The notes beneath the pieces were generated by a model. The model searched no databases. It saw only the letters and a program-made list of their open reading frames with translations, and was not told the origin of the DNA. This document shows, piece after piece, positions 51,639 through 58,668 of a stretch of DNA of 64,000 bases. The stretch comes from Devosia limi DSM 17137. Its GTDB lineage: Bacteria > Pseudomonadota > Alphaproteobacteria > Rhizobiales > Devosiaceae. Each line of letters starts with the position of its first letter. The stretch's first letter is position 1. The stretch lies in the NCBI RefSeq assembly GCF_900128975.1, contig NZ_FQVC01000003.1:124001-188000 (forward strand), in the 5' to 3' direction. The translations under genes were made by a program, and so were the position numbers.

Positions 51639-52280
51639 ATGGCCCGTGTGCCCCTTCAGCCCCAAGACAAATATGTGTTGCGAATGCCGGATGGGATGCG
51701 AGACCGCATCAAGAAGGCGGCGGAACGTAGCGGCCGATCCATGAATGCTGAAATCCTCGCCGCGCTTGAGCATTTCTACCCGGAAGAGCCAAGCATTATT
51801 GATCTGCTGGACAATGTGCATGACGCTATCAGCCTCGCTGAGCAGCAAAATGGAATGCCCTACCGCCAAGTTTTGATTGATCGATTAAACGACCTTTCGG
51901 CGCGCGTTTCAGCCGGTCTTGAGTTCGATCAATATCGCCAGCCTCGCTTCGGGGCGGAATATGATCGAGCCAATAAGTTTGCAGACCGCTATCGTCGATG
52001 GCGGAGGGTACAGGAGTATGGTGTTGAGCAATCGGATTTGGAGGATCAACTCAAGAAGGGCATGCTGCATAATGCCCGTGGGGACACCGTGCGACAGGCG
52101 CTCAAGTACTTCGAGGCTGGCAAACCCGAAATGGCTTTACGGCTCTTTAGATTGCACGAAACGAAGTTCGCCGACCCAGACGCTGCGCATCAAGCTATTC
52201 GTTCGGATCTCCAGTCTTTCTTCGATGAGAACTGGGGTGACCTTACGCAGGAGGACTGGGACGCACCGGACGACGATTAA
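51639..52280 (+). CDS. Arc-type ribbon-helix-helix protein with a C-terminal extension
   Basis: 213-aa protein. Residues 8-45 are an Arc/Mnt ribbon-helix-helix (DKYVLRMPDGMRDRIKKAAERSGRSMNAEILAALE), very like the divergent 76-aa protein. The remaining 165 residues are a helical extension of unknown function, with DLLDNVHDAISLAEQQN, then a region rich in Arg, Tyr and Asp, and an acidic tail. Codon use is less GC-biased than in host genes. It may act as the second repressor, equivalent in position to Mnt of P22, or be an effector joined to a DNA-binding domain. Confidence 0.8.
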   Translation: MARVPLQPQDKYVLRMPDGMRDRIKKAAERSGRSMNAEILAALEHFYPEEPSIIDLLDNVHDAISLAEQQNGMPYRQVLIDRLNDLSARVSAGLEFDQYRQPRFGAEYDRANKFADRYRRWRRVQEYGVEQSDLEDQLKKGMLHNARGDTVRQALKYFEAGKPEMALRLFRLHETKFADPDAAHQAIRSDLQSFFDENWGDLTQEDWDAPDDD

Positions 52281-52290
52281 CCGGCCAGCG

Positions 52291-52707
52291 TTAATTGGGA
52301 TTGATCGACCGCGGATCGAGGCGCTGCAAGATCTCTCGCATCACTCGGATATCGCCGCTCTGGCTGTTCACAGCGGCTTTCAGTTCCTCGACCGAGCGGG
52401 CCAGCGTCTGGGAGCCCTGCTCCTGCACTGTGATGCGATAAGCCAGGTTCTCGTATTTCCGCATCTCGCCTTCCATGGCACTGATCCGCTGATCGGTTCG
52501 GGCCTCGATGCCGGTCACTGCCGCCAGCCGATCCTTGTGCATCTGGTCATGGGTCACGATCCAGGCGTCATACTTCTGGCCCATGGCTGACACATCGGCC
52601 GTGAACCGGCCCCAGATGATGCCCCAGCCTATCGCCGTGGCCGCGAACCCTGTCAGCAGGATCAGCGTGTTGATGTTCACTTCATATTTGCGAGCGGGCG
52701 CGTGCAT
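52291..52707 (-). CDS. Phage membrane protein with N-terminal helix and coiled coil
   Basis: 138-aa protein with one transmembrane segment (NTLILLTGFAATAIGWGIIWG) near the N-terminus, followed by a long charged helical region (KYDAWIVTHDQMHKDRL...MEGEMRKYENLAYRITVQEQGSQTLARSVEELKAAV) that should form a coiled coil facing the cytoplasm or periplasm. This layout is seen in holin-associated (XhlA-like) and spanin-like lysis proteins; it follows the spanin genes. The start is at 52707, with AAAGGTGG upstream. Confidence 0.72.
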   Translation of the reverse strand: MHAPARKYEVNINTLILLTGFAATAIGWGIIWGRFTADVSAMGQKYDAWIVTHDQMHKDRLAAVTGIEARTDQRISAMEGEMRKYENLAYRITVQEQGSQTLARSVEELKAAVNSQSGDIRVMREILQRLDPRSINPN

Positions 52708-52787
52708 GTCGCCACCTTTTTCAACGGTCAATGGTCCGAGCCCCACGGATAGAGAATAGGTCGGGCGACCGGAGCCGCCCGAGGTGG

Positions 52788-53012
52788 TCAGCGCCGGCAG
52801 ACGGCCAGCTTGTCGTAATGCCGATCGAGGTCGACCACCCAGGCATCAACGGCGCTGTCCTGCGCCGCCTGCAGGGCATCAATGGCGGCCACTGGCGGCG
52901 ATGACAGCGCCGGGCAGTTACCGGCCCCCCTCGCGCTTGCGCAGCCGGTCATAAGCCCCGCGAGGATCAACAGGCCCAGCGTCGATACGGTCGTATTCTT
53001 CCTGGAGCGCAT
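52788..53012 (-). CDS. Rz1-like outer-membrane spanin lipoprotein
   Basis: 74-aa lipoprotein with a signal peptide and lipobox LAGLMTGCAS, giving a short mature peptide. It starts inside the Rz-like gene in another reading frame and ends beyond it, the overlapping Rz/Rz1 arrangement of many siphophages. With the Rz-like protein it would fuse the inner and outer membranes at the end of lysis. The start at 53012 gives the expected basic N-region (MRSRKNTT). Confidence 0.75.
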   Translation of the reverse strand: MRSRKNTTVSTLGLLILAGLMTGCASARGAGNCPALSSPPVAAIDALQAAQDSAVDAWVVDLDRHYDKLAVCRR

Positions 53013-53160
53013 CGCGTTTCCTTTGCTGTTCGGCTTCCATGTAGCGTTTGCCCTCGGCGCGGCCCTTGAGCAGCGCAATCCCGATGGCGACGATGACGGC
53101 GCCGGCGATGGCCAGCCCCGCTTGAACCTTGGCCCACGGGCCCGCGAGCCAACTGATCAT
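52918..53160 (-). CDS. Rz-like inner-membrane spanin
   Basis: 80-aa protein with one N-terminal transmembrane segment (VQAGLAIAGAVIVAIGIALL) and a charged helical tail (GRAEGKRYMEAEQQRKRDALQEEYDRI), the layout of an i-spanin. Its ATG overlaps the endolysin stop by 4 bases. The Rz1-like gene begins within it out of frame. The start at 53160 is preferred because the longer open frame is only the shadow of the endolysin gene. Confidence 0.78.
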   Translation of the reverse strand: MISWLAGPWAKVQAGLAIAGAVIVAIGIALLKGRAEGKRYMEAEQQRKRDALQEEYDRIDAGPVDPRGAYDRLRKREGGR

Positions 53161-53840
53161 CGCGAGGCCTTGCGGATCACGAGGAAGGCGATGGTGATGG
53201 CCGCAACGACCATGAGAGCCGCAATGGCGTACTGAACGGGTCCATTGCCCGAGGCGACGGCGGCAGCACCGCCAAGGAGCCCGCCACCCGCTGCCAGGTT
53301 CTCCGGCGTCACCAGTTCCTTGATGGGGTTGCCGGGCTTGGCCGACACCGGCGCCGAGGCGACGAAGGCGCCCTTGGCCCACAGTCCAGCCTCAGCTGCA
53401 CGGCGATTGACCAGGCCCTGCATCTTGGACCCGTCATTGTTGACCCAGCGGGCCAGTTGGCCTGGCACAGCCTCATAGTCGCCGGCATTGAGTTTCTTGA
53501 GCAGCGTCGAGCTCGAAAAGCCCGGCACCGACGAACTCCCCCAACCCACGTTGTCGGCGAAGGAAACCAGAGCGGCGAGCTGGTACGGCGAGAGCGGAAC
53601 CTTGACCACGCCGAGAATGCGCGCAGCCAATCGGTCATGGCGCTGCTGAAGCAGAGAGGCGGCGAGCGCCTCGCTGATGGTGTCGCCCTTCTTGACCGGG
53701 GCGCCGTTGATCTCGGTTTGGCCGTAGCCGATGGTCCAAGGCGTGCCATCGCGCGACCCGGGATCGGGATAAGCCTTGTCGCGAAAGCCCTCCCATTGCT
53801 TTGAGAACGCGGCAAAGTCCGCTGGCAGCTGCGTTGCCAT
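53157..53840 (-). CDS. Phage endolysin, GH24 lysozyme with C-terminal membrane segment
   Basis: 227-aa muramidase of the T4/P21 lysozyme family. The catalytic triad is seen as E17, D26 and T36 in WEGFRDKAYPD and WTIGYGQT. Further family segments are LSPYQLAALVSFADNVG and NDGSKMQGLVNRRAAEAGLW. After residue 170 there is an unusual tail: a Gly/Ala-rich segment and a strong transmembrane helix (YAIAALMVVAAITIAFLVI) ending in RKASR. There is no N-terminal SAR helix or signal peptide. The tail might anchor the enzyme or serve as a built-in holin. It is followed by the overlapping spanin pair. Confidence 0.87.
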   Translation of the reverse strand: MATQLPADFAAFSKQWEGFRDKAYPDPGSRDGTPWTIGYGQTEINGAPVKKGDTISEALAASLLQQRHDRLAARILGVVKVPLSPYQLAALVSFADNVGWGSSSVPGFSSSTLLKKLNAGDYEAVPGQLARWVNNDGSKMQGLVNRRAAEAGLWAKGAFVASAPVSAKPGNPIKELVTPENLAAGGGLLGGAAAVASGNGPVQYAIAALMVVAAITIAFLVIRKASR

Positions 53841-53921
53841 CGTAAGCTCCTATCAATGTTGGATTAAGGTTGGCGGCGTCGTCCGCTGGACCGACTGGGC
53901 CCGCTGCGGCAATGTCTGGCC

Positions 53922-54155
53922 ATGGACCACGACGTGAAGATCGAGACTCAGCGCAGCAGGTCAAACCTGTTTGCTTTCAGGCGATTGAAGTGGGGTAAGC
54001 CCAAGCTGCGACCCAGCGCTGACCGCGCGGCAGCCGGGCCCGAGGTGATTGAACTTGAACCCAAACGTAAGCGCGAGCGGTTGGCGGATGCAATTTTTTG
54101 GACGATGGCGATCGGCGCTGTCGCAGCACTTGTCTGGGCTGCCGCCTCGCTCTAA
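53922..54155 (+). CDS. Small hypothetical membrane protein
   Basis: 77-aa protein, rightward against the lysis operon. A basic N-terminal part (SNLFAFRRLKWGKPKLR...KRKRERLAD) is followed by one C-terminal transmembrane helix (AIFWTMAIGAVAALVWAAASL), so it would be tail-anchored. Not recognised. Start signals are modest. Confidence 0.5.
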   Translation: MDHDVKIETQRSRSNLFAFRRLKWGKPKLRPSADRAAAGPEVIELEPKRKRERLADAIFWTMAIGAVAALVWAAASL

Positions 54156-54265
54156 CTCCTCAAAATCTTGCAGATGACGAGGCGCCTACGCGGCCTAACT
54201 TCCAGCTGCGGCTTGAGTGGACGCTAGGATTTGTTTTACATCTTGGTGCAACGCGGGGGGCGAAT

Positions 54266-54466
54266 ATGGCGGAATACAAGGTTGAACTGACTTCCGGAAA
54301 ATCGATCCTGATCGAAGACATACGGTCTATCGAAGACCTCGCATCTTCCCTCTGTACCCATGGCTTCATCCACGTCCAGCGACTGAACAATGGCGGCTAT
54401 CAGCCTGAAACCAGCACCATGGTCGCGTTGATGGAGCGCGCAATTCTAAGCATTGAACCAACGTAA
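54266..54466 (+). CDS. Small hypothetical phage protein
   Basis: 66-aa soluble protein, MAEYKVELTSGKSILIEDI onward, preceded by a G-rich ribosome-binding site (GGGGGG at about -11). It has no recognisable domain. It is part of a group of four rightward small genes in the otherwise leftward lysis/tail region, which resembles a moron-type insertion. Confidence 0.6.
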   Translation: MAEYKVELTSGKSILIEDIRSIEDLASSLCTHGFIHVQRLNNGGYQPETSTMVALMERAILSIEPT

Positions 54467-54490
54467 CAATGGCTTGGTACGGAGAGCGAA

Positions 54491-54718
54491 GTGTCCAAAA
54501 CGTTTCGCGTTATCGACCTGCGGCAAAGCGTCGAAACAGAAACCTTGGTCGTGGCTGACACACCAGATGCCGCCGCCCACCAGGTTCTAGGTATTGAAAT
54601 AGTCCGGGGCGGAAACAAGCGAGCCCTGGTGGCGAAGGTTTATTCAGAAAGTGAAACCGGCCTCTCGATGGTACGTCTATATGCGCGAGCGGCAGGACGC
54701 TCCATCGCACGGACTTGA
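54491..54718 (+). CDS. Small hypothetical phage protein
   Basis: 75-aa soluble protein beginning at a GTG with GGAGAG upstream (9 bases). It contains VADTPDAAAHQVLGIEIVRGGNKRALVAKVYSE, a compact alpha/beta-looking stretch. Not recognised; 24 bases after the preceding small gene. Confidence 0.6.
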   Translation: MSKTFRVIDLRQSVETETLVVADTPDAAAHQVLGIEIVRGGNKRALVAKVYSESETGLSMVRLYARAAGRSIART

Positions 54719-54769
54719 AATATTCACCACCCAGAGTCACGTTACACTCGCCGTTGAAAGGAGGTTACG

Positions 54770-55063
54770 ATGCATACAGAACACGAAGTTCGCGCAGTTG
54801 AAATCGTTGACAATGGAACCGCCTACACTGCCACTTACTATGTCGAGCACGGCGTCATCGTCGCCAAACTCGATGAACAAGTAATGCGGGTGCCAGTGGG
54901 ACTGGTGGATCCACATAAGACGGTCAGAGCCCTGCTTGCCGCAAGGATCCAGCGCGCTGCTCGACTGTCGAAGCACCGCGACGAATGGACTTCTGCGACC
55001 GCTGAGACTGCCCCGCGCGGGCGCGGACGCCCGAAGCTGGTGCCGCTGGAACCTGAGACCTAA
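54770..55063 (+). CDS. Small hypothetical phage protein with basic C-terminus
   Basis: 97-aa protein with an excellent ribosome-binding site (AAAGGAGG 5 bases before the ATG). The N-terminal half is beta-rich (VEIVDNGTAYTATYYVEHGVIVAKLD). The C-terminal part is Arg/Lys-rich with an AT-hook-like PRGRGRPKL, suggesting DNA binding. It is the last gene of the rightward group and is followed by a strong terminator. Function unknown. Confidence 0.72.
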   Translation: MHTEHEVRAVEIVDNGTAYTATYYVEHGVIVAKLDEQVMRVPVGLVDPHKTVRALLAARIQRAARLSKHRDEWTSATAETAPRGRGRPKLVPLEPET

Positions 55064-55111
55064 TTCTGCACCGCCACACATCGCGGCTTACTATGCTGGC
55101 CGCGATAAACT

Positions 55112-55140
55112 GCCCGGGCCCGAAAGCCCGGGCTTTTTTT
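55112..55140 (+). terminator. Rho-independent terminator after the small rightward genes
   Basis: GCCCGGGC-CCGAAA-GCCCGGGC followed by seven T. The repeat unit is itself a palindrome. Strong terminator for the 97-aa gene. Confidence 0.88.
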
Positions 55141-55141
55141 G

Positions 55142-55297
55142 TCAGTCTTGGCGTTCCACATAGTGCCAAATGCCAGCAGCACCGGCGCCGACAGCTATGA
55201 ACACTGGGATTAACGTCTCGGGATGCCCGGCGACCGACGCCAGCACACCACCCACAAACACGCCGCCAAGAATGCTACATGTCAGTTTGCTAGCCAT
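55142..55297 (-). CDS. Small membrane protein, holin candidate (51 aa)
   Basis: 51-aa protein with two hydrophobic segments (CSILGGVFVGGVLASVAG and TLIPVFIAVGAGAAGIWHYV) and a charged C-terminus (ERQD). AGGA lies 6 bases before the ATG, a good ribosome-binding site. No holin is otherwise evident near the endolysin and spanins, and this size and topology fit a class II holin, though there is no recognised family match. Its stop codon abuts the terminator of the opposite-strand gene. Confidence 0.55.
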   Translation of the reverse strand: MASKLTCSILGGVFVGGVLASVAGHPETLIPVFIAVGAGAAGIWHYVERQD

Positions 55298-55305
55298 ATC
55301 CGTTC

Positions 55306-55542
55306 CTATGCAGGTCGATCAATGCAACCGTGTACCTCCAAGTAGTTCATAGGGAACGAATGGAGGACGTAGACGTTCGGCCAATGACCTCCAGTGGCAG
55401 CACGGTCGTCCCAAGCTCCAAACCCGCCACCGGAGATCAAGGGGTCGAAAGATCCCAGGGCCCGGGTGATGTAGTCTAGCCCGGGCCCCGTTGTTTCCAA
55501 ATTTTCCGCATCCCGTTGGAACCGCCCAGCACACAGCTGCAT
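55306..55542 (-). CDS. Possible small phage protein (uncertain)
   Basis: 78-aa frame ending 8 bases before the start of the holin candidate. The residues from about 22 on (DYITRALGSFDPLISGGGFGAWDDRAATGGHWPNVY...) look protein-like, rich in Gly, Asp and Trp, but no family is recognised and the frame contains a terminator-like hairpin of the other strand. An opposite-strand 39-codon frame (55360-55479) with AGGG 5 bases before its ATG competes for the same region. Confidence 0.3.
   Translation of the reverse strand: MQLCAGRFQRDAENLETTGPGLDYITRALGSFDPLISGGGFGAWDDRAATGGHWPNVYVLHSFPMNYLEVHGCIDRPA
55458..55496 (+). terminator. Terminator-like hairpin (second CCCGGGC element)
   Basis: GGGCCCGGG and CCCGGGCCC (9-bp stem, 13-base loop) followed by CGTTGTTT. 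It resembles the two flanking CCCGGGC terminators. The gene it would serve is unclear; a 39-codon rightward frame ends in its loop. Confidence 0.5.
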
Positions 55543-55592
55543 TACTTGCCTGCAGCTTGTATGGACGCAGTTGCATGACGTCAGTCAGACTT

Positions 55593-55624
55593 GCCCGGGC
55601 ATGTTGGTAGCCCGGGCATTTTTT
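55593..55624 (+). terminator. Terminator-like hairpin (third CCCGGGC element)
   Basis: GCCCGGGC and GCCCGGGC with a 9-base loop, followed by ATTTTTT on the rightward strand. It lies at the 3' end of the convergent 108-aa gene, whose TAA stop is in the T-run. Confidence 0.65.
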
Positions 55625-55949
55625 ATGCGGCCCCGTACAGCCAGAGGGCGTCCAGCTCCTGCACCGACATTCCGATGGCCTGACGGGCATCCTCGACAAA
55701 CGGATGATCGCGCTCGAAGAACTTACCGAAGTCCAGCTTGGACGAAGCAGCCGCCCAGTTTGCTGGGTTGGGCTCGTCCTTCATGGCCTCGACCCACGCC
55801 AGCAGCTCGGGCTCAAAGCCCGATGCTCGCACCACGAACCAGAACTGATCCGGTTCCAGGTTGGGGAAGTGATCCTTGCGCGCGTCAGCGGCCTCTTTGG
55901 CCTCGCGCTGTTCGCGCGTTACCAGCATGCTCCAATCGATATTACTCAT
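55623..55949 (-). CDS. Hypothetical phage protein (tail region)
   Basis: 108-aa soluble protein. It starts MSNIDWSMLVTREQREAKEAADAR, a pattern seen at the start of tail-fibre assembly or tail-associated small proteins in alphaproteobacterial prophages. The start at 55949 overlaps the preceding gene by 8 bases; the longer open frame lies in that gene. Function unknown, probably tail-related by position. Confidence 0.7.
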   Translation of the reverse strand: MSNIDWSMLVTREQREAKEAADARKDHFPNLEPDQFWFVVRASGFEPELLAWVEAMKDEPNPANWAAASSKLDFGKFFERDHPFVEDARQAIGMSVQELDALWLYGAA

Positions 55950-56292
55950 CACCTGCATTCCCTTCAGGTTGCGCGATCGGTTCGGGCTGGACCGGTGGTC
56001 GATCAAACGGCACTGGCACATTGCCGTTCGCGGGATTTACCAGAATGGCCGGGAACGCCACGGCCTCGGATGGGTTCGCGCCATGCGGCAACAGCAGGGT
56101 GAGACTGACCCCGCCGTTGCCCCGAACCACATCACCCACGATCCACTGGCTGTTGATTGCATCAGCGGGCAGCGTCCCACCGTTGGGCAGTTCGGAAAAG
56201 TCAAAGACTTCCCCGTTTATGGTGAGCACGTCTCCCCGCTTGTGAACCGTCAGTGCGTCATCGCGGCGCTGCGGAGAGAATGAAATACGCAT
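55942..56292 (-). CDS. Hypothetical phage protein following the tail fibre
   Basis: 116-aa soluble protein, MRISFSPQRRDDALTVHKRG then LTINGEVFDFSELPNGGTL and LTLLLPHGANPSEAVAFPAI, with a proline-rich tail. Proteins with this opening are frequent directly after tail-fibre genes in alphaproteobacterial prophages and may be fibre chaperones, but no function is established. It overlaps the 108-aa gene by 8 bases and abuts the fibre gene stop. Confidence 0.72.
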   Translation of the reverse strand: MRISFSPQRRDDALTVHKRGDVLTINGEVFDFSELPNGGTLPADAINSQWIVGDVVRGNGGVSLTLLLPHGANPSEAVAFPAILVNPANGNVPVPFDRPPVQPEPIAQPEGNAGDE

Positions 56293-57816
56293 TTAGAACC
56301 ACCTTCCAATCGCAAAATAATAAACAACCAATGGTGCTGTGCCCGAGATTTCTGCGAATGCATAGAAATTAGGCCATGATGAGAGAGTTGGCTGATTGCC
56401 CGTCGCAGCCCATGAGGCTTTACCAGACGCAAATGTTTTTATTGATGCATCATGGAGAACAGAAAACGATACTGGAAATACAGCAGCAGGAGCAGACGCG
56501 GCAAAATAGATTGAACCCGATACGTTGCTGAACGATACGCTTGGGTATGATTGTGTCCGCGTGCAAATCTGCGTCCCATCTGCAAAACGTACATACTCTC
56601 CGTTTGCATTGCTGCCGCGTTCGATTACCGCTCCAGTCGGGACGCCCGCTGACTGCGAAACTGCGCCAAGAATATTACTCTTGGCGTAAGCATCTGTGAT
56701 GGCCAACACCTGCGCGGCGGTTAGGTCACCCGGAACACCAGTTCCCGCCCCCGCAGCGCGTCCCTTGATGGTCGCCTGAGCCATATCGGCAAGCTTGACG
56801 TTGGTTACGCTTCCGTTTGCCGGAGTTAACTCGGCAATCGTCTTTCCACCGTCCTTGAGCAAATTTCCGTCGCCGTCGAACACGGCAATGCGATTATCAG
56901 CTGCGCTGCCGGGCGCCCCCACGGCACCCAAGCCGGTGCGCGCGGCCGTAGCATCGGCATCAGACCCAAGCCGCGTCACCCAGAATGGCGTTACCCCATC
57001 GATATCGCCGGTAGGCCCGCGCGGAATGGCGAAATCCACCCGATAGCCGCCGGTCACCGGCACGAAGGTCACCGCTGCCGGTTGGTCCGAAGCCAGCGTC
57101 GTGGTGGCACCAGGTTCGATGATCATCCCACGCGGGATCACGAATGACACGTCGTAGCCGCCGGCGCGAGGCGTCAATGTCACATCAGGCGGGGCCCCAT
57201 AGGGCACTTCGTCAACTTCGGTGATATCGAGGGTGATGGGGGGACCGGTTACATAGGCCGCAGCGGACCAATCACCACTGGCATTGCTCAGCTTTGAGAA
57301 GATCGCCGCCCGGCCATCGCCAGTGTCCGCGACCAGGACGGCAAAACCCGCCACTTGCCCGTCAAAGGCTGCTCGGGCCGCCATATTGGCAACCTGCACA
57401 TCATAGTTGGCACCAGACACCAGATCGGTGAGGGGCACGAGCCGGGCAGAGCCACCGGGCAGCATCTCGATGACACCGGCCGGCTCTGCTGCTGCAGCAA
57501 TGGCGGTCAGCCGGCCATTGCCCAAGAGTTCGATCAATAGGCGCGCTTGGGCGGTCGAACGCTGGCCATCCGCCATATACCGGATGCGATACTCCGCAGT
57601 GACGTCCGGCCCTTCCCAAGGCTTTGTCAGCGTCCCCGACGTGTTGTCGGTGATGGAAGCGATGACGCCCATAAACTCGGTGGCGCCCGTCACATCGATG
57701 ACGGTGTCGCCCTCGCGGATTTGCGCCAGCTGCCAGCCGGAGCCGGTGCCCGAAAAGCTCGCCTGTCCGTTGGTGAGTGTGATCGTACCGGTCACATAGT
57801 CGGATTTGCCGGCCAT
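56293..57816 (-). CDS. Phage tail fibre protein
   Basis: 507-aa structural protein that probably contacts the host surface. The N-terminal part (residues 1-110) is a small beta domain found in fibres (TGTITLTNGQASFSGTGSGW). The middle is repetitive, with two similar segments that each include TLTPRAGGYDVSFVIPRG / FVPVTGGYRVDFAIPRG. The C-terminal domain has GEYVRFADGTQICTRTQSYPS, a common fibre tip motif. The DNA of the last 110 or so codons is clearly less GC-rich than the rest, indicating exchange of the tip module. Confidence 0.85.
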   Translation of the reverse strand: MAGKSDYVTGTITLTNGQASFSGTGSGWQLAQIREGDTVIDVTGATEFMGVIASITDNTSGTLTKPWEGPDVTAEYRIRYMADGQRSTAQARLLIELLGNGRLTAIAAAAEPAGVIEMLPGGSARLVPLTDLVSGANYDVQVANMAARAAFDGQVAGFAVLVADTGDGRAAIFSKLSNASGDWSAAAYVTGPPITLDITEVDEVPYGAPPDVTLTPRAGGYDVSFVIPRGMIIEPGATTTLASDQPAAVTFVPVTGGYRVDFAIPRGPTGDIDGVTPFWVTRLGSDADATAARTGLGAVGAPGSAADNRIAVFDGDGNLLKDGGKTIAELTPANGSVTNVKLADMAQATIKGRAAGAGTGVPGDLTAAQVLAITDAYAKSNILGAVSQSAGVPTGAVIERGSNANGEYVRFADGTQICTRTQSYPSVSFSNVSGSIYFAASAPAAVFPVSFSVLHDASIKTFASGKASWAATGNQPTLSSWPNFYAFAEISGTAPLVVYYFAIGRWF

Positions 57817-57853
57817 CAGGGGCCTCCCTAGAATTGAAGTAAAAGGAGCCGGC

Positions 57854-58666
57854 TTAAACGCCGGCGTTATATCGCCCTGGCGTGATCAGAAACGTGGCCT
57901 GCCATGTCGATGAATAGCTAGAATTGTCGGTGGTCGAGCATTGCGTTGAGTTCCCTCGATAAGGCGGGTTGAGCCCACCCGGCAGCCCTTCCGGCCATGA
58001 CAGGGTCTTTGCATCGAGCTGGCACGCAACCATGCCATCGGGGCTGGAGCCGTATGACCAGCCGAACCGGGTTGGGCCTCCCCAGGCATCCCATGTCCGC
58101 TCAGCGCCACCGCGCGACGACTGAAACCGGCTTAGTACGATGTCGGTGCCAGAAAGCCCCACATGGATCGCGCGCCGCCAGCCGCCCGCAATTTCCAGCA
58201 CCCCTGACCCGCCTTGGAGATGCGCAGTCACCCCTTGCCCCAACGGCGAGGCGACAGGGCTGCCTCGGATGACCAAGGAGCCATCGTGTGCGGTCGGTCG
58301 CTTGGTCCAGCTCAGAACCACCCGCACGTCTATATGGTTCATCCCGGCCGGAACCGTGCCAATCACCTGGTCTGGCAGGTTGTAGATGCCGCCGGCGCTG
58401 GGGCCATATTCTCCGGGCAGGATTTTCGACAGCGTGACGCAAGATCCCGTGTCGTAGTAATCTGGATCGCCTGGCCCACCGGCCGGGAATTCGCGGAACT
58501 GATTGTAGCCGTAAACGAAGTCCTTTTGAAAATCAGGGAAGGCTATTGTTCGGACAATAGACTGTTGGGCGGACATCAGTAGGTTGATTGGGGGCGTGTC
58601 TGTGCCCCAGATCTTGCGCCCGCCCTGGATCACGATGATGTGCCCATTTTCTGGAAAGACAGCCAT
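57854..58666 (-). CDS. Phage tail-associated structural protein (hypothetical)
   Basis: 270-aa soluble protein with beta-rich sequence and many aromatic and Gly/Ser residues. It starts AVFPENGHIIVIQGGRKIWGTDTPP. No named family recognised. It lies between the tail-tip protein and the tail fibre, so a tail or fibre-adaptor role is inferred. Confidence 0.7.
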   Translation of the reverse strand: MAVFPENGHIIVIQGGRKIWGTDTPPINLLMSAQQSIVRTIAFPDFQKDFVYGYNQFREFPAGGPGDPDYYDTGSCVTLSKILPGEYGPSAGGIYNLPDQVIGTVPAGMNHIDVRVVLSWTKRPTAHDGSLVIRGSPVASPLGQGVTAHLQGGSGVLEIAGGWRRAIHVGLSGTDIVLSRFQSSRGGAERTWDAWGGPTRFGWSYGSSPDGMVACQLDAKTLSWPEGLPGGLNPPYRGNSTQCSTTDNSSYSSTWQATFLITPGRYNAGV

Positions 58667-58668
58667 GC

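Noticed and set aside
55170-55352. 60-codon rightward frame opposite the holin candidate
   Set aside because: Proline/threonine-rich composition without ribosome-binding site; the leftward frame has two helices and a good site.
55112-55624. CRISPR-like array from the repeated CCCGGGC units
   Set aside because: Units are hairpin arms of different spacing and length, only three pairs, with T-runs; there are no uniform spacers and no cas genes.
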